Shown: positions 46,594-57,401, numbered from the stretch's first letter. The stretch: DNA of 64,000 bases from Pseudomonas entomophila (GCF_023277925.1 NZ_CP063832.1:2372001-2436000), one strand, 5' to 3'. Numbers and translations are program-made. The notes: a model not told the origin generated them from the letters alone.

Positions 46594-47109
46594 ATGACCA
46601 AACAAAACGCCTTTACCCGGGAAGACCTGCTGCGCTGCAGTCGCGGTGAGCTGTTCGGCCCCGGTAATGCGCAACTGCCCGCCCCGAACATGCTGATGGT
46701 CGATCGCATCACCCATATCAGCGAGGAAGGCGGCAAGTTCGGCAAAGGTGAATTGGTCGCCGAGCTGGATATCAATCCGGACCTGTGGTTCTTCGCCTGC
46801 CACTTCGAAGGCGACCCGGTGATGCCAGGCTGCCTGGGCCTCGATGCCATGTGGCAACTGGTCGGTTTCTTCCTCGGTTGGCAGGGCCTGCCGGGCCGTG
46901 GCCGTGCGCTGGGTTCGGGCGAAGTGAAATTCTTCGGCCAGGTACTACCCACCGCCAAGAAAGTCACCTACAACATTCACATCAAGCGCGTCCTGAAGGG
47001 CAAGCTGAACATGGCCATCGCCGATGGCTCGGTCAGCGTCGACGGGCGCGAGATCTACACCGCCGAAGGCCTGCGGGTCGGCGTGTTCACCTCCACTGAC
47101 AATTTCTAA
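46594..47109 (+). CDS. fabA: 3-hydroxydecanoyl-ACP dehydratase/isomerase
   Basis: A 171-residue hotdog enzyme that introduces the cis double bond in unsaturated fatty acid synthesis. The active-site His is in [20 protein letters not shown], with the catalytic Asp in [11 protein letters not shown]. Length is the same as E. coli FabA. It is followed by fabB after 11 bases. Confidence 0.98.
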   Translation: MTKQNAFTREDLLRCSRGELFGPGNAQLPAPNMLMVDRITHISEEGGKFGKGELVAELDINPDLWFFACHFEGDPVMPGCLGLDAMWQLVGFFLGWQGLPGRGRALGSGEVKFFGQVLPTAKKVTYNIHIKRVLKGKLNMAIADGSVSVDGREIYTAEGLRVGVFTSTDNF

Positions 47110-47120
47110 GGGTTATTCGC

Positions 47121-48338
47121 ATGCGCCGCGTCGTGATCACTGGTCTGGGCATCGTATCGTGCCTGGGCAATGACAAAGCTACCGTCACCGAAAACCTGCG
47201 CAACAGCCGTCCGGGTATCCGTTACAACCCGGAATACAAGGAAATGGGGCTGCGTAGCCAGGTTTCCGGTTCCATCGACCTGAATCTGGAAGAGCTGATC
47301 GACCGCAAGGTCTATCGCTTTGTCGGCCACGCCGCCGCCTACGCGTATCTCGCCATGCAGGACGCGATCAAGGACTCCGGCCTGACCGAAGAGCAGATCT
47401 CCAACCCGCGCACCGGCCTGGTCGCCGGTTCCGGTGGCGCCTCCACGCTGAACCAGATGGAAGCCCTGGACACCCTGCGCGAGAAAGGCGTCAAACGTGT
47501 CGGCCCGTACCGTGTCACCCGCACCATGGGCAGCACCGTGTCGGCGTGCCTGGCCACTCCGTTCAAGATCAAGGGCATCAACTACTCGATCTCGTCGGCC
47601 TGCGCCACCTCCGCACACTGCATCGGCACCGCCCTGGAGCAGATCCAGTGGGGCAAGCAGGACATCGTCTTCGCCGGCGGTGGTGAAGAAGAGCACTGGA
47701 GCCAGTCGTTCCTGTTCGACGCCATGGGCGCCCTGTCGACCAAGCGCAACGAAACCCCTGAGCTGGCCTCGCGCGCCTACGACGCCGACCGTGACGGCTT
47801 CGTCATCGCTGGCGGTGGCGGTATGGTGGTGGTCGAGGAGTTGGAACACGCCCTGGCCCGTGGCGCCAAGATCTACGCCGAAATCGTCGGCTACGGCGCG
47901 ACCTCCGACGGCTACGACATGGTCGCCCCGAGCGGCGAAGGCGCGATCCGCTGCATGCAGCAGGCGCTGTCCACCGTCGACACCCCGATCGACTACCTCA
48001 ACACCCACGGCACCTCCACTCCCGTCGGCGACGTCGCCGAAATGAAGGGCGTGCGTGAAGTGTTCGGCGACAAGGCACCGAAGATCAGCTCGACCAAGAG
48101 CCTCTCGGGCCACTCGCTGGGCGCCGCGGGCGTGCACGAGGCGATCTACTGCCTGCTGATGATGGAGAACAACTTCATCGCCGGCTCCGCCAACATCGAC
48201 GAGCTGGACCCGGAAGTTGCCGACCTGCCGATCGTGCGCAAGACCGAAGACGCCAAGCTCACCACCGTGATGAGCAACAGCTTCGGCTTCGGCGGCACCA
48301 ACGCCACCCTGGTGCTCAAGCGCTGGGAAGGCAAGTGA
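47121..48338 (+). CDS. fabB: 3-oxoacyl-ACP synthase I
   Basis: A 405-residue KAS I enzyme that elongates unsaturated acyl chains made by FabA. Active-site Cys is in [15 protein letters not shown], the two His are in [11 protein letters not shown] and [10 protein letters not shown], and Lys is in SSTKSLSGH. The end [13 protein letters not shown] is the oxyanion loop. Forms the fabAB operon. Confidence 0.98.
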   Translation: MRRVVITGLGIVSCLGNDKATVTENLRNSRPGIRYNPEYKEMGLRSQVSGSIDLNLEELIDRKVYRFVGHAAAYAYLAMQDAIKDSGLTEEQISNPRTGLVAGSGGASTLNQMEALDTLREKGVKRVGPYRVTRTMGSTVSACLATPFKIKGINYSISSACATSAHCIGTALEQIQWGKQDIVFAGGGEEEHWSQSFLFDAMGALSTKRNETPELASRAYDADRDGFVIAGGGGMVVVEELEHALARGAKIYAEIVGYGATSDGYDMVAPSGEGAIRCMQQALSTVDTPIDYLNTHGTSTPVGDVAEMKGVREVFGDKAPKISSTKSLSGHSLGAAGVHEAIYCLLMMENNFIAGSANIDELDPEVADLPIVRKTEDAKLTTVMSNSFGFGGTNATLVLKRWEGK

Positions 48339-48354
48339 TCGCTTGATCCGCTGA

Positions 48355-48390
48355 ACGAAAACGCCCCGGCCTTGGCCGGGGCGTTTTCGT
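48355..48390 (+). terminator. fabAB terminator
   Basis: ACGAAAACGCCCCGGCC, a two-base loop, and GGCCGGGGCGTTTTCGT form a perfect stem 17 bases after the fabB stop, with T-rich downstream arm. A strong intrinsic terminator. Confidence 0.9.
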
Positions 48391-48500
48391 TTCTGCGCCC
48401 CCCTCTTTGCAGGAGCAGGCGAACCAGACGACACGATGCATGGCACCGACTACGTCGGTGCTCCCAGGCAAAGTCGGCTCCTACAGGGAGCGTGCGGCCT
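48391..48500. repeat. partial REP-like repeats downstream of fabB
   Basis: GGCACCGACTACGTCGGTGCTC is a short hairpin and GTCGGCTCCTACAGGGAG resembles a REP half-unit. They lie between the fabB terminator and the chemoreceptor gene end. No gene is seen. Confidence 0.4.
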
Positions 48501-50126
48501 TCAAACCGAGAACCGCTGCACCAGGGTATTGAGGTCAACCGCCAGCCGTGACAGTGCCTGGCTGGCCGCCGAGGTCTGCTCGGCCCCCGCTGACGACTGG
48601 TGCGCCAGGTCTCGGATGGTGGTCAGGTTGCGGTCTACCTCCCGCGCTACCTGGGCCTGCTGCTCCGACGCACTGGCGATCACCAGGTTGCGCTCGTTGA
48701 TCTGGCCGATAGCCCCGGCGATTGCCTCCAGTGCCGCACCCGCCGCATGGGCGCCATCGAGCGTCGAGCGGGCCTGGGCATCGCTGTGCTGCATCCCCTG
48801 CACCGCGCGCTCGGCCCCCCCGCGAATGGCGACAATCATCTGTTCTATTTCGTGAGTGGACGTCTGCGTGCGGTGAGCCAGCGCTCGCACTTCGTCGGCG
48901 ACCACGGCGAACCCGCGCCCGGCCTCACCGGCCCGGGCCGCCTCAATGGCTGCGTTGAGCGCCAACAGGTTGGTCTGCTCGGCGATCGAGCCGATCACAT
49001 CCAGCACCTTGCTGATGTCGTGCACCTGCTGGGCCAGCCGACCAACCTCCTCGGCATTGTCCGCCACACCACTGGCCAGCGCTTCGATGGCGGTCACCGT
49101 GGCCTGGACCTGCTGACGCCCCTCCCGGGCGATGCGATCGGACGCCTGAGATGCCTCGGACGTCGCCACGGCATTGCTGGCTACCTCCTCCACCGCGGCG
49201 GTCATCTGGTTGACGGCAGTCGCTGCCTGCTCGATCTCCTGGCTCTGCTGCTGCAAGCCACGCGTGGCGTCTTCGGTCACCGCGCTGAGCTCTTCGGACG
49301 CCGAGGCCAGCTGGCTGGCTGAGTCGGATATCTGCCCAATGGTACCGCGCAAGCTCTGCTGCATACTCTTGAGCGCCGCCAGCAGGCGTGCGGGCTCGTC
49401 ATCCCCCTGCACGACGATCTGCGGCGTCAGGTCACCCGTGGCCACCGTCTCAGCCACCTGCAGGGATTGTCCCAGCGGGCGCACGATACTGCGGGTCAAG
49501 GCCAGCGCCAGCACCACCGTGAGGGTCAGGGCGATCACCAGCAGCACCCCTACCCAGACCTTCGCACCGTTGTACACCGCTTCGGCAAGGTCGGTGGCGG
49601 TATTGGCATGGTGGTTGTTCAGCTCGATCAGTTCGTTGAGCGCCGCGGTCATCTGGTCGGCGATCTGGTTGATCTCGCCATTGACCAGTGTGGCCGCCGC
49701 GTCGATGCGGCCTTCGGTGGCCAACTGCACCACCTGGCCCTGCAAGGCCATGTATTGGCGCTCCAGCCCCTGGTAGCGGTCGAACAGCGCACGCTCTTCA
49801 GGCAGCACGATCAACGCATCGTAGCTCTGCTGGGCCTGCACCAGGCCGGTCTTGATCTCGTCGATGCGGGCACGGTTCTGCTGTTGCGCGACCGGGTCGG
49901 TGTTGACCAGCAGCCTCAGGGTGAGGGCGCGGATGCGCAGCATGTCCTGGGTCATCCGGCCCACCGAGATCACGCTGGGCAGCCAGTTGTCATCCACCTG
50001 CTCGGACTGCTGGCGCATGCTGGTCATTTGCTGCAGCGCGAAACCACCCAGCGCCACCACCAACAAGGCCATCAGACCAAAGCCCAGGCCCGCGCGGGGG
50101 GCTATGTTCAAGCGTCTAAGGCTCAT
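48501..50126 (-). CDS. methyl-accepting chemotaxis protein
   Basis: A 541-residue chemoreceptor. TM1 is at about 12-32, a four-helix-bundle sensor domain covers about 35-185, TM2 is at about 190-212, then HAMP ([20 protein letters not shown]) and the signalling domain with hairpin tip [25 protein letters not shown]. Two helices carry methylation-type Glu/Gln pairs. AAGGAGCC precedes the start at 50126. The ligand is unknown. The gene stands alone. Confidence 0.93.
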   Translation of the reverse strand: MSLRRLNIAPRAGLGFGLMALLVVALGGFALQQMTSMRQQSEQVDDNWLPSVISVGRMTQDMLRIRALTLRLLVNTDPVAQQQNRARIDEIKTGLVQAQQSYDALIVLPEERALFDRYQGLERQYMALQGQVVQLATEGRIDAAATLVNGEINQIADQMTAALNELIELNNHHANTATDLAEAVYNGAKVWVGVLLVIALTLTVVLALALTRSIVRPLGQSLQVAETVATGDLTPQIVVQGDDEPARLLAALKSMQQSLRGTIGQISDSASQLASASEELSAVTEDATRGLQQQSQEIEQAATAVNQMTAAVEEVASNAVATSEASQASDRIAREGRQQVQATVTAIEALASGVADNAEEVGRLAQQVHDISKVLDVIGSIAEQTNLLALNAAIEAARAGEAGRGFAVVADEVRALAHRTQTSTHEIEQMIVAIRGGAERAVQGMQHSDAQARSTLDGAHAAGAALEAIAGAIGQINERNLVIASASEQQAQVAREVDRNLTTIRDLAHQSSAGAEQTSAASQALSRLAVDLNTLVQRFSV

Positions 50127-50240
50127 TCCAGGCTCCTTCCCGAAGTGTGTAGATCCATCGCCTATTGAAGGTATCGGGCCGCCGTGAAATTGCGTAAGAC
50201 AAAAACGCGATATCAAAGCGCCACTTACGCCACACTCTCG

Positions 50241-51248
50241 CTATTTTGCGGATTTTGGCAGCACACTCAGGAAATTTTCCCTCGCCACTCGCTGCGCGAC
50301 CGGTGCCGGCAATGCGTCGAGAAAAGGTTCGAAGTCCTGCATTTGCTCGGCCAGGCTGGCGAATCTCCCAACCACATCCGAACCCAGCATGAAACGCTCG
50401 GGGAAACGTTCGACCAGCGCCACCCAGGCCTGGCTGGGCTTGCCCTGCTCATCCAGCAGGTAAGGTCGCAGCACGCTCCAGGACAAGTCCACGTACAGGT
50501 TGGGGTAGTCCTCCAGCAACCGGGTGAGCACTGGCAGCAGGAAATCCATCCGCGTCTGGTGGCGATGGATCTCAGCGCTGGTGCCGGCATGGGCCCAGAT
50601 GAAGCGAGTGTGCGGATGATTGCGCAGGGGCTCCTCGATCTCGGCCAGGTACAACGGGTTGCGCTCGCGCTTGGAGGTGATGTTCGCATGCAGCAGCACC
50701 GGCAGGTCGCGCTCGGCGGCCAGGTGGTAAATCCGGGTCATGGCTTCGTTGTTGGCCCGCGGCGTATCGCCGCTGGTTAGCGCCGTGAGATCGTCGTGTC
50801 GGGTGAAAACTTCGCCGATACCCTGCCAAAGGCCTGGGTAGAGTTCGAGCACCCGCTCGATATGGCTGACGGCATTCTTGTCCACCGGATTGAAGCCGCT
50901 GAGGAACGGATGAAAGCGTCGGCGCTGCTCGGGCGGCAGCTTCTCCAGGGCCGCGGCGACATATACGTCGGTGGCGCTGTACCAGTAGGCGTCGGCATCG
51001 TCGCCCGCGTAGTAGCGCGGGCGCTTGGGCTCGTCCTCATGCCATTTCTTGGCCACGGGAATCCCCGAGATCATCGATTGATCCACGCCCGCCGCGTCCA
51101 TTGCCGCCAGCAGCGCCGGCATGCCTTCGGTCTCCTGGAAGAAATCCACATAATGCAGGTGCGCGTCGCTGTAGCGATAGTCACGCCCCAGAGCCGCCTG
51201 GCACAGGCAGCCAGCCAGCAACAGGCAAGCAAACATCCGCACGATCAT
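50241..51248 (-). CDS. exported amidohydrolase-family (Amidohydro_2) protein
   Basis: A 335-residue TIM-barrel protein. The N-terminus IVRMFACLLLAGCLCQAALG is a signal peptide and contains LAGC, so it may be a lipoprotein. Metal-binding type motifs follow: SDAHLHYVDF (HxH), LPVLLHANI, FIWAHAGTSAE and FMLGSDVVG (Asp). This fits metal-dependent hydrolases of the PF04909 type acting in the periplasm. The start at 51248 has GGAG six bases upstream; 51260 is an alternative. Substrate unknown. Confidence 0.82.
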   Translation of the reverse strand: MIVRMFACLLLAGCLCQAALGRDYRYSDAHLHYVDFFQETEGMPALLAAMDAAGVDQSMISGIPVAKKWHEDEPKRPRYYAGDDADAYWYSATDVYVAAALEKLPPEQRRRFHPFLSGFNPVDKNAVSHIERVLELYPGLWQGIGEVFTRHDDLTALTSGDTPRANNEAMTRIYHLAAERDLPVLLHANITSKRERNPLYLAEIEEPLRNHPHTRFIWAHAGTSAEIHRHQTRMDFLLPVLTRLLEDYPNLYVDLSWSVLRPYLLDEQGKPSQAWVALVERFPERFMLGSDVVGRFASLAEQMQDFEPFLDALPAPVAQRVARENFLSVLPKSAK

Positions 51249-51364
51249 CGCAGGCTCCATCCTCTAGCCGGGAAAGAGTAGACCTGATACCGGCGGCAGC
51301 GGTTCAGCCATGGCCCGCGAACCGTTATGCTGGGTGCCAGTCCCGCCCACCCGGAGCACATCCC

Positions 51365-52228
51365 ATGAGCAGCCCCCTGGTCATCCACCCTCGCGCCGAA
51401 TCGGTCGAGGGCCAGCCGATCCTGCGCCCGCTGCCCTCGGCCCAATGCCGTAGCGTTGGCCCGTTCGTGTTCTTCGACCACATGCTCGAGACCGAATACG
51501 CGCCGGGCAGCGGCATGGATATCCGCCAGCATCCACATATTGGCCTGTCGACCCTCACCTACCTGTTCGAGGGCGAGATCCAGCACAAGGACAGCCTGGG
51601 GTCGGACCAACGTGTTCTGCCGGGCGAGGTCAGCTGGATGACTGCGGGCGCCGGCGTGGCCCACGTCGAGCGCACGCCCGCCGACGTGTTGCGCAAGGGC
51701 TCGCGACTGCACGGGCTGCAGGTCTGGCTAGCCTCGCCGCGTAACGCAGAGCAGGGGCCGGCCAGCTACAGCCACCACCCTGAGGCCAGCCTGCCGATCA
51801 GCGACAACCTGGACGTGCGCATCCGCATGATCGCCGGTAAGGGTTTCTGCCTGGAATCACCGGTGCCAGTGCTCTCCCCTACCCTTTATGCCTACGTGCA
51901 CATGCAGGCGACCACCACGCTGGCCATACCCAACGAGCACCCCCAGCGCGCACTGTACTTACTGGAGGGCGAGTTAAAACTCGATGATACAGAGGTCGAG
52001 CCATGCAGCCTGATCGTGCTGCCAGAAGGTGAAGAGGTGGTCTTGTATGCCGAGGAGGAGTGCCAACTGGTGTTGATCGGCGGCGCGCCGCTGGATGGGC
52101 CACGACGGATGAACTGGAATTTCGTGGCCAGCGATCCGACATTGATCGAGCAAGCGCGGGCGCGCTGGGCGGCCGGGGACTGGCCGACAGTGCCAGGGGA
52201 GCACGAGCGGATCGAATTGCCGCGCTAG
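51365..52228 (+). CDS. pirin family protein
   Basis: A 287-residue bicupin. The N-terminal cupin has GPFVFFDHM, the metal-binding HPHIGLSTLTYLFEGEIQHKD (His, His, Glu) and GVAHVERTP. The C-terminal cupin ends RRMNWNFVASDPTLIEQAR, a pirin mark. Bacterial pirins often have quercetinase-like activity or regulate central metabolism. The start is at ATG 51365, divergent from the amidohydrolase. Confidence 0.92.
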   Translation: MSSPLVIHPRAESVEGQPILRPLPSAQCRSVGPFVFFDHMLETEYAPGSGMDIRQHPHIGLSTLTYLFEGEIQHKDSLGSDQRVLPGEVSWMTAGAGVAHVERTPADVLRKGSRLHGLQVWLASPRNAEQGPASYSHHPEASLPISDNLDVRIRMIAGKGFCLESPVPVLSPTLYAYVHMQATTTLAIPNEHPQRALYLLEGELKLDDTEVEPCSLIVLPEGEEVVLYAEEECQLVLIGGAPLDGPRRMNWNFVASDPTLIEQARARWAAGDWPTVPGEHERIELPR

Positions 52229-52235
52229 GGCGACG

Positions 52236-52290
52236 CTTCGCCGGCAAGTCGGCCCTACTGGTGTCGTAGGAGCCGACTCACCGGCGAAGA
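52236..52290. repeat. inverted REP pair
   Basis: TTCGCCGGCAAGTCGGC and GCCGACTCACCGGCGAA face each other around CCTACTGGTGTCGTAGG. The pair lies between the convergent pirin and hydrolase genes and can serve as a bidirectional stem-loop. Confidence 0.8.
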
Positions 52291-52292
52291 CG

Positions 52293-53018
52293 CTAGCCTT
52301 GGAACACTTCCCTGAGCAGATTGTGCATCGAGCGGAACGCCCGCTCAGACGTACGCCGGTCGTACTGCATCTTGCCCGGCACATTGGCGTTCGGGTCCGT
52401 GAACGAATGCACCGCCCCGCCATAGCTGAGCAACTGCCAGTCGACATTGGCGGCATTCATCTCGTCCTCGAAAGCCGGCAACTGCTCTTTCGGTACCAGC
52501 GGGTCGGACGCACCATGCAGCACCAGAACAGAGCCCTTGATGCGCTTGGCGTCTTCTGGGTTCGGGGTGTCCAGCGTGCCATGGAACGACACTGCTGCCT
52601 TGAGATCAGCACCAGTACGTGCCAACTCAAGAGCGCAGCAGCCGCCGAAACAGAAACCGAAGGTTGCCACCTTGCCCGGTGCCAACAGCGCCTTCGACTG
52701 GCCCACCAGTTGGGCCAGCGCTTCCTTCATGCGCTTGCGCAGTTCGCCGCGATCGTTCTTCAGCGGCATCATCGCCGCACCTGCTTCGTCGGCATTGGAA
52801 GGGCGCACCGACTGCCCGTAGAGGTCGGCGATCAGTACCACATAGCCTTGCTCGGCCACTTCCTTGGCGATACGTTCGGCGCCCTCGCCGATACCCATCC
52901 AGTTCGGCGCCATCACCAGGCCTGGCTGTGGCAGCGCGCCCGGGGTATGGACCAGGCGGCTTTCATAGGCCTTGCCGGACAGGTGATAAACCAGCGACTC
53001 GACGATGACCTTGCTCAT
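52293..53018 (-). CDS. dienelactone hydrolase family protein
   Basis: A 241-residue alpha/beta hydrolase. The nucleophile is a Cys in the GFCFGGCCALELA segment, as in dienelactone hydrolase. Asp is in LHGASDPLVPKEQLP and His in YGGAVHSFTDP. AAGGAG precedes the ATG at 53018. Members cleave lactones or act as general carboxylic-ester hydrolases. Not in an aromatic-degradation cluster, so the role is unclear. Confidence 0.9.
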   Translation of the reverse strand: MSKVIVESLVYHLSGKAYESRLVHTPGALPQPGLVMAPNWMGIGEGAERIAKEVAEQGYVVLIADLYGQSVRPSNADEAGAAMMPLKNDRGELRKRMKEALAQLVGQSKALLAPGKVATFGFCFGGCCALELARTGADLKAAVSFHGTLDTPNPEDAKRIKGSVLVLHGASDPLVPKEQLPAFEDEMNAANVDWQLLSYGGAVHSFTDPNANVPGKMQYDRRTSERAFRSMHNLLREVFQG

Positions 53019-53116
53019 TCAACACTCCTTGGCTTGCACGGTTGTGCGAATTCTAGACCGTATTGCCCTTTTCACGTGGCAAGCCCGCCTTTGCAGGCTA
53101 GCTGTGCGCAGAAAAG

Positions 53117-53141
53117 AAAAAGCCCGCCGAAGCGGGCTTTG
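53117..53141 (-). terminator. htpG terminator
   Basis: On the minus strand AAAGCCCGC, loop TTCG and GCGGGCTTT are followed by a T-rich run, 12 bases after the htpG stop. Intrinsic terminator. Confidence 0.9.
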
Positions 53142-53152
53142 TTTGCATCAAC

Positions 53153-55060
53153 TCAAGCAGACAGCTCGACCAACAGCTTGTTCAGCCGACGAACATAGGC
53201 CGCCGGGTCCTTCAGGCTGTCACCGGCCGCCAGCGCCGCCTGATCGAACAGGATGTGCGACAGCTCGACAAAGCGGTCTTCGCTCTGCTCGCCATCGAGC
53301 TTCTCGATCAGCGGGTGGGTCGGGTTGAACTCGAAGATCGGCTTCGAATCCGGCACCTTCTGCCCGCTGGCCTCGAGGATCTGCCGCATCTGCAGGCCCA
53401 GGTCCTGCTCGCCGATGGCCAGGATCGCCGGGGAGTCGGTCAGACGGTGCGACACACGAACTTCAGCAACGCTGTCGCCCAGCGCGCCCTTCAGGCGCTC
53501 GACCAGGCCCTCTTTATCCTTGGCGACTTCTTCCTGGGCTTTCTTGTCTTCCTCGGAATCCAGCTTGCCCAGATCCAGGTCGCCGCGAGCGACGTCAACA
53601 AAGGCCTTGCCATCGAACTCATTGAGGTAGCTCATCAGCCACTCGTCGATGCGGTCGGTCAGCAGCAACACTTCGATGCCTTTCTTGCGGAAGACCTCCA
53701 GATGCGGGCTGTTCTTGACCTGGGCGTGGGACTCTCCGGTCAGGAAGTAGATCTTGTCCTGGCCTTCCTTGGCACGTGCCAGGTAGTCGGCCAGGGCGAC
53801 GCTCTGCTCGCCACTGTCGTCCTGAGTGGAGGCGAAGCGCAGCAGGCCGGCGATCTTCTCCTTGTTGGCGAAGTCCTCGGCCGGGCCTTCTTTCATCACT
53901 TGGCCGAAGTTCTTCCAGAAGCCCTTGTACTCCTCGGGCTTGTCCTTCGCCAGCTTCTCCAGCATGTCCAGCACGCGCTTGGTCAGCGCATTCTTCATCG
54001 AGTCGATGATCGGGTCTTTTTGCAGGATCTCGCGGGAGACGTTCAGCGACAGGTCGTTGGAATCGACCACACCCTTGATGAAGCGCAGGTACAGCGGCAG
54101 GAACGATTCGGCCTGGTCCATGATGAACACGCGCTGCACGTACAACTTCAGGCCGCGTGGCGCTTCGCGCTGGTACAGGTCGAACGGCGCACGAGCCGGA
54201 ACATAGAGAAGCGAACTGTACTCGAGCTTGCCTTCGACCTTGTTGTGGCTCCAGGACAGCGGGTTCTCGAAGTCATGGCCGATGTGCTTGTAGAACTCCT
54301 GGTACTCCTCGTCCTTCACTTCGGTGCGCGGACGGGTCCACAGGGCGCTGGCGCGATTGACGGTTTCCCACTCCTGCGCCGGCTGCTCCTCGCCTTCGGC
54401 GGCCGCTGGCTGCTCCTTCGGCAGCTCGATCGGCAGGGCGATGTGGTCGGAGTACTTCTTGACGATGTTGCGCAGGCGCCAGCCATCGGCGAACTCGTCC
54501 TCGCCCTTCTTCAGGTGCAGGACGATGCGGGTACCGCGCTCTGGCTTGTCGATGGTGGCGACTTCGAACTCGCCCTCGCCTTTCGACGACCAGTGCACGC
54601 CTTGCGCAGCTGGCAGACCGGCGCGACGACTGAACACGTCGACCTTGTCGGCGACGATGAACGCGGAGTAGAAGCCCACACCGAACTGACCGATCAGGTG
54701 CGAATCCTTCTTCTGGTCACCGGTGAGGTTCTTCATGAAGTCGGCGGTGCCGGACTTGGCGATGGTGCCCAGGTGCGCGATGACGTCTTCGCGGCTCATG
54801 CCGATGCCGTTGTCCTCGAGGGTGACGGTATTGGCGGCCTTGTCGAAGCTCACGCGGATCTTCAGTTCCGCGTCGCCTTCGAGCAGATCGGGCTTGGCCA
54901 GGGCCTCGAAACGCAGCTTGTCGGCGGCGTCGGAGGCGTTGGAGATCAGCTCGCGCAGGAAGATCTCCTTGTTCGAATACAGGGAATGGATCATGAGGTG
55001 CAGCAGTTGCTTCACCTCGGTCTGGAAGCCCAGGGTTTCTTTTTGAGTCTCCACACTCAT
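53153..55060 (-). CDS. htpG: HtpG, bacterial Hsp90 chaperone
   Basis: A 635-residue chaperone. The GHKL ATPase domain has [33 protein letters not shown] and [17 protein letters not shown]. The middle domain contains [14 protein letters not shown] and [13 protein letters not shown] segments ([10 protein letters not shown]). The C-terminal dimerisation part ends NKLLVELSA. Start [16 protein letters not shown] is the family N-terminus at 55060. Confidence 0.98.
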   Translation of the reverse strand: MSVETQKETLGFQTEVKQLLHLMIHSLYSNKEIFLRELISNASDAADKLRFEALAKPDLLEGDAELKIRVSFDKAANTVTLEDNGIGMSREDVIAHLGTIAKSGTADFMKNLTGDQKKDSHLIGQFGVGFYSAFIVADKVDVFSRRAGLPAAQGVHWSSKGEGEFEVATIDKPERGTRIVLHLKKGEDEFADGWRLRNIVKKYSDHIALPIELPKEQPAAAEGEEQPAQEWETVNRASALWTRPRTEVKDEEYQEFYKHIGHDFENPLSWSHNKVEGKLEYSSLLYVPARAPFDLYQREAPRGLKLYVQRVFIMDQAESFLPLYLRFIKGVVDSNDLSLNVSREILQKDPIIDSMKNALTKRVLDMLEKLAKDKPEEYKGFWKNFGQVMKEGPAEDFANKEKIAGLLRFASTQDDSGEQSVALADYLARAKEGQDKIYFLTGESHAQVKNSPHLEVFRKKGIEVLLLTDRIDEWLMSYLNEFDGKAFVDVARGDLDLGKLDSEEDKKAQEEVAKDKEGLVERLKGALGDSVAEVRVSHRLTDSPAILAIGEQDLGLQMRQILEASGQKVPDSKPIFEFNPTHPLIEKLDGEQSEDRFVELSHILFDQAALAAGDSLKDPAAYVRRLNKLLVELSA

Positions 55061-55155
55061 GGTCTTCAAACTCCAATCTGTTGGTTGGTGACGCCTGGCG
55101 GACAAAAAAGGCCTGCTTTCAATGGCGGATGACCAGCAGATGGGGGCATGGCCGA

Positions 55156-55614
55156 CTATTTCAAGGGCTTTTCGGGTTCTATCTTGAAATGTGCTCGCGC
55201 CGTGGCGATGGGCGCCTCGCGATCCCCCTGCCAGGCAGTGATCGCGACATTGGTCACGCGCCGGCCCTGGCGCCACAGCTGGCACTGGGCATAGGTGTCG
55301 CGAAAGTGCCCGGCCCGCAGGTAGTCGATGGAGAAATCGATGATCTTGGGAATGCTCGCGCTTTCGCTGTAGATCAACAGGTACAGCGCCGCGGACAGCT
55401 CCATGAAACCGGCGATCACGCCGCCATGAATGGCCGGCAGCAACGGGTTGCCGATATTGTCCTGGTTGGCCGGCAGGCGGAACAACAGGTCGTCGCCCTG
55501 GCGCTCGCACTCGATGCCGATCAAGCCGGCATAGGGAATCAGCGCCAGCAAGGGCTGGTAGTCGCCGCGCGCATGGGCGGCATTCAATTGTTGACGGACG
55601 TCTGCGGGAATCAT
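55156..55614 (-). CDS. hotdog-fold thioesterase (PaaI-like)
   Basis: A 152-residue acyl-CoA thioesterase-like protein with the motif [20 protein letters not shown] (HGG) typical of PaaI/YdiI proteins. Catalytic acid is probably the Glu in FMELSA. Its start overlaps the stop of the upstream thioesterase by four bases (ATGA). The two may form a heteromer. Confidence 0.85.
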   Translation of the reverse strand: MIPADVRQQLNAAHARGDYQPLLALIPYAGLIGIECERQGDDLLFRLPANQDNIGNPLLPAIHGGVIAGFMELSAALYLLIYSESASIPKIIDFSIDYLRAGHFRDTYAQCQLWRQGRRVTNVAITAWQGDREAPIATARAHFKIEPEKPLK

Positions 55615-56087
55615 TCGCGCGGCTCCTTGAGGCTGTTGCCGAAGCGAATACCACCCTTTACCTCGCCCCCCAGGCGCATGAAGGTACCGACCACCTGGCA
55701 GATCGGCTGATCAGGATCGTCCTGATAGGCACTGCCCCGGGTGAAGATCACATCGCGGGTGACCCGGTAGCACTGGGCATGGCCATAGATGTCCTTGCCC
55801 GCTTCGGCCGGGTGCATGTAGTCGATGCGCAGATCCAGGGTCGGGCACACCTCGAAGCGCGGCAACGCGCACAAGGTGGCCATGCCGCAGGTGGTGTCCA
55901 TCAGGGTGGTCAAGGCCCCCCCATGCACGGCCCCCGTCTGCGGGTTGCCGACAATGGCCGGCGACCAGGGCAGTACCAGGGTCATACCCTGCGCGTCGGC
56001 ATGGTGCACGCGCATCCGCAGTAACTGGCAATGTTTCAAGGCTGAGAGAAAACGCTCGGCCATTGCCGTCAATGGAGTCTCGTTCAT
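55611..56087 (-). CDS. hotdog-fold thioesterase (PaaI-like)
   Basis: A 158-residue relative of the downstream gene with [20 protein letters not shown] (HGG and Asp). Here the usual catalytic Glu position has Asp, as in YbgC/PaaI types. The start at 56087 has GGTGG upstream; 56102 is less likely. It is translationally coupled to the next gene. Confidence 0.85.
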   Translation of the reverse strand: MNETPLTAMAERFLSALKHCQLLRMRVHHADAQGMTLVLPWSPAIVGNPQTGAVHGGALTTLMDTTCGMATLCALPRFEVCPTLDLRIDYMHPAEAGKDIYGHAQCYRVTRDVIFTRGSAYQDDPDQPICQVVGTFMRLGGEVKGGIRFGNSLKEPRE

Positions 56088-56223
56088 TGTCCACCGCTGC
56101 ATAAATTCGGTAAAAAGTCTATATAGGACGGGCAGTTATATATCTGTAACCTTTGTGGAACTTATCCACCCGGGGTGAACTCGAAGGAACAAGTAAAGTT
56201 ATTCCACCCAGGAGATACACCCC

Positions 56224-56490
56224 ATGCGTAAACCTTTTGCTTTTGCTCTGATGCTGGCCGCTGCCATGGGCCTGGCCGCTTGCGACAAGGCGAGCGAAGA
56301 CAAAGCCCAGGACGCACAGCAACACGCCGAGCAAGCCCAGGAAAAAATGGGCGAAGCTCAGGATAAGATGAACGAAGCTGCCAAGGAAAACGCCGAAGCC
56401 GCCAAAGATCAGGCCGAAGCGCAGCAGAAAGCCGCCGAGGAAGCCGCTCCGGCCACCCCAGCCGCCCCTGCCGAGCCAGCCAAGCAGTAA
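56224..56490 (+). CDS. small coiled-coil lipoprotein
   Basis: An 88-residue protein with a lipoprotein signal MRKPFAFALMLAAAMGLAAC; the lipobox is LAAC and the +2 residue is Asp, which favours inner-membrane retention in E. coli. The mature part is almost only Ala, Glu, Gln, Lys and Asp and will be helical, ending in a Pro/Ala tail. AGGAGA lies upstream. A terminator follows. Function unknown; similar small lipoproteins are common in pseudomonads. Confidence 0.85.
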   Translation: MRKPFAFALMLAAAMGLAACDKASEDKAQDAQQHAEQAQEKMGEAQDKMNEAAKENAEAAKDQAEAQQKAAEEAAPATPAAPAEPAKQ

Positions 56491-56500
56491 TCGGCCCCAT

Positions 56501-56530
56501 AAAAAAACCCGACTCGCGTCGGGTTTTTTT
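56501..56530. terminator. bidirectional terminator after the lipoprotein gene
   Basis: AAAAAAACCCGAC, TCGC and GTCGGGTTTTTTT form a stem flanked by A and T runs. It serves the lipoprotein gene and the DUF599 gene, which converge here. Confidence 0.9.
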
Positions 56531-56557
56531 ATACCTGTTACTTTTGATTGAAACGTT

Positions 56558-57307
56558 TCAGTTGACCGCCCCCGAAGTGTCCCTGGGCAACTCGGTGGGT
56601 ACATTTTCCGTTGGCGTGAACACCATGACTTCCAGCACATGGGAATGGAATTCGCGGCGATAAAGGATAAACACCACGGCCACGCTCATGACCATGAACA
56701 ACCAGGGGCTGATGAACCAGCACAACATGACCATACCGAAGTAATAGGAACGCAGCCCGAGGTTGAACTGGTTGGCCGCCAGCGACAGTACCCGCGCCGC
56801 TCGCGAGGCGAATGCCCTGCGCTCCTGCTCGCTGACCTGACGTTCGCCGATCATCGGCGCCGACCCCACCAGCACCGCGGCGAAGTTGTATTGGCGCATG
56901 CACCAGCTGAAAGTGAAGAAGGCATAGACAAAGACCATCGCCAGGCATAGCAGCTTGATCTCCGACATGCCCTGGGAGGCCTGCTGCACCAACGGCAGGT
57001 CGGCCAGCAACGACAAGGCGCGGTCGGATGCACCGAGCACGGTGAGAATGCCGGCCAGGATGATCAGCGTGCTGGAGGCGAAGAACGAGGCATTGCGCTC
57101 GAGGTTGCCGATCACGCTGGCATCGGCGATGCGGTTGTCGCGCAGCAGCATGCGGCGCATCCAATCCTCGCGGTACAGGTGCAGCACGCTGGCCAGGCAG
57201 GCCGTGTCACGGCCCTTCCAGATGGCGTAGCGGGTGTAGCCACCCCAGCAGATGACAAACCATAGCGCGGCCAGCAGGTTGCCCAGGTTGTTTTGGAGGA
57301 AGGTCAT
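56558..57307 (-). CDS. DUF599 membrane protein
   Basis: A 249-residue membrane protein with about four TM helices: NLLAALWFVICWGGYTRYAI, ASSTLIILAGILTVLG, LLCLAMVFVYAFFTFSWCMRQYNF and FGMVMLCWFISPWLFMVMSVAVVF. The segment REDWMRRMLLRDNRIADASVIGNLERNASFFAS is a DUF599 mark. The start at 57307 begins MTFLQNNLGN. Function unknown. Confidence 0.85.
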   Translation of the reverse strand: MTFLQNNLGNLLAALWFVICWGGYTRYAIWKGRDTACLASVLHLYREDWMRRMLLRDNRIADASVIGNLERNASFFASSTLIILAGILTVLGASDRALSLLADLPLVQQASQGMSEIKLLCLAMVFVYAFFTFSWCMRQYNFAAVLVGSAPMIGERQVSEQERRAFASRAARVLSLAANQFNLGLRSYYFGMVMLCWFISPWLFMVMSVAVVFILYRREFHSHVLEVMVFTPTENVPTELPRDTSGAVN

Positions 57308-57401
57308 GCAAGCATCCCATAAAAGAGAAACAGACCGGCTTTCGACGCCTGGGCTCGGTAAAAGACACGCGACCGAGTAAAAATCGCGGGGCAAAGGCAG
57401 C

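Noticed and set aside
53255..55132. 625-codon open frame on the plus strand
   Set aside because: Antisense to htpG, which is unmistakable.
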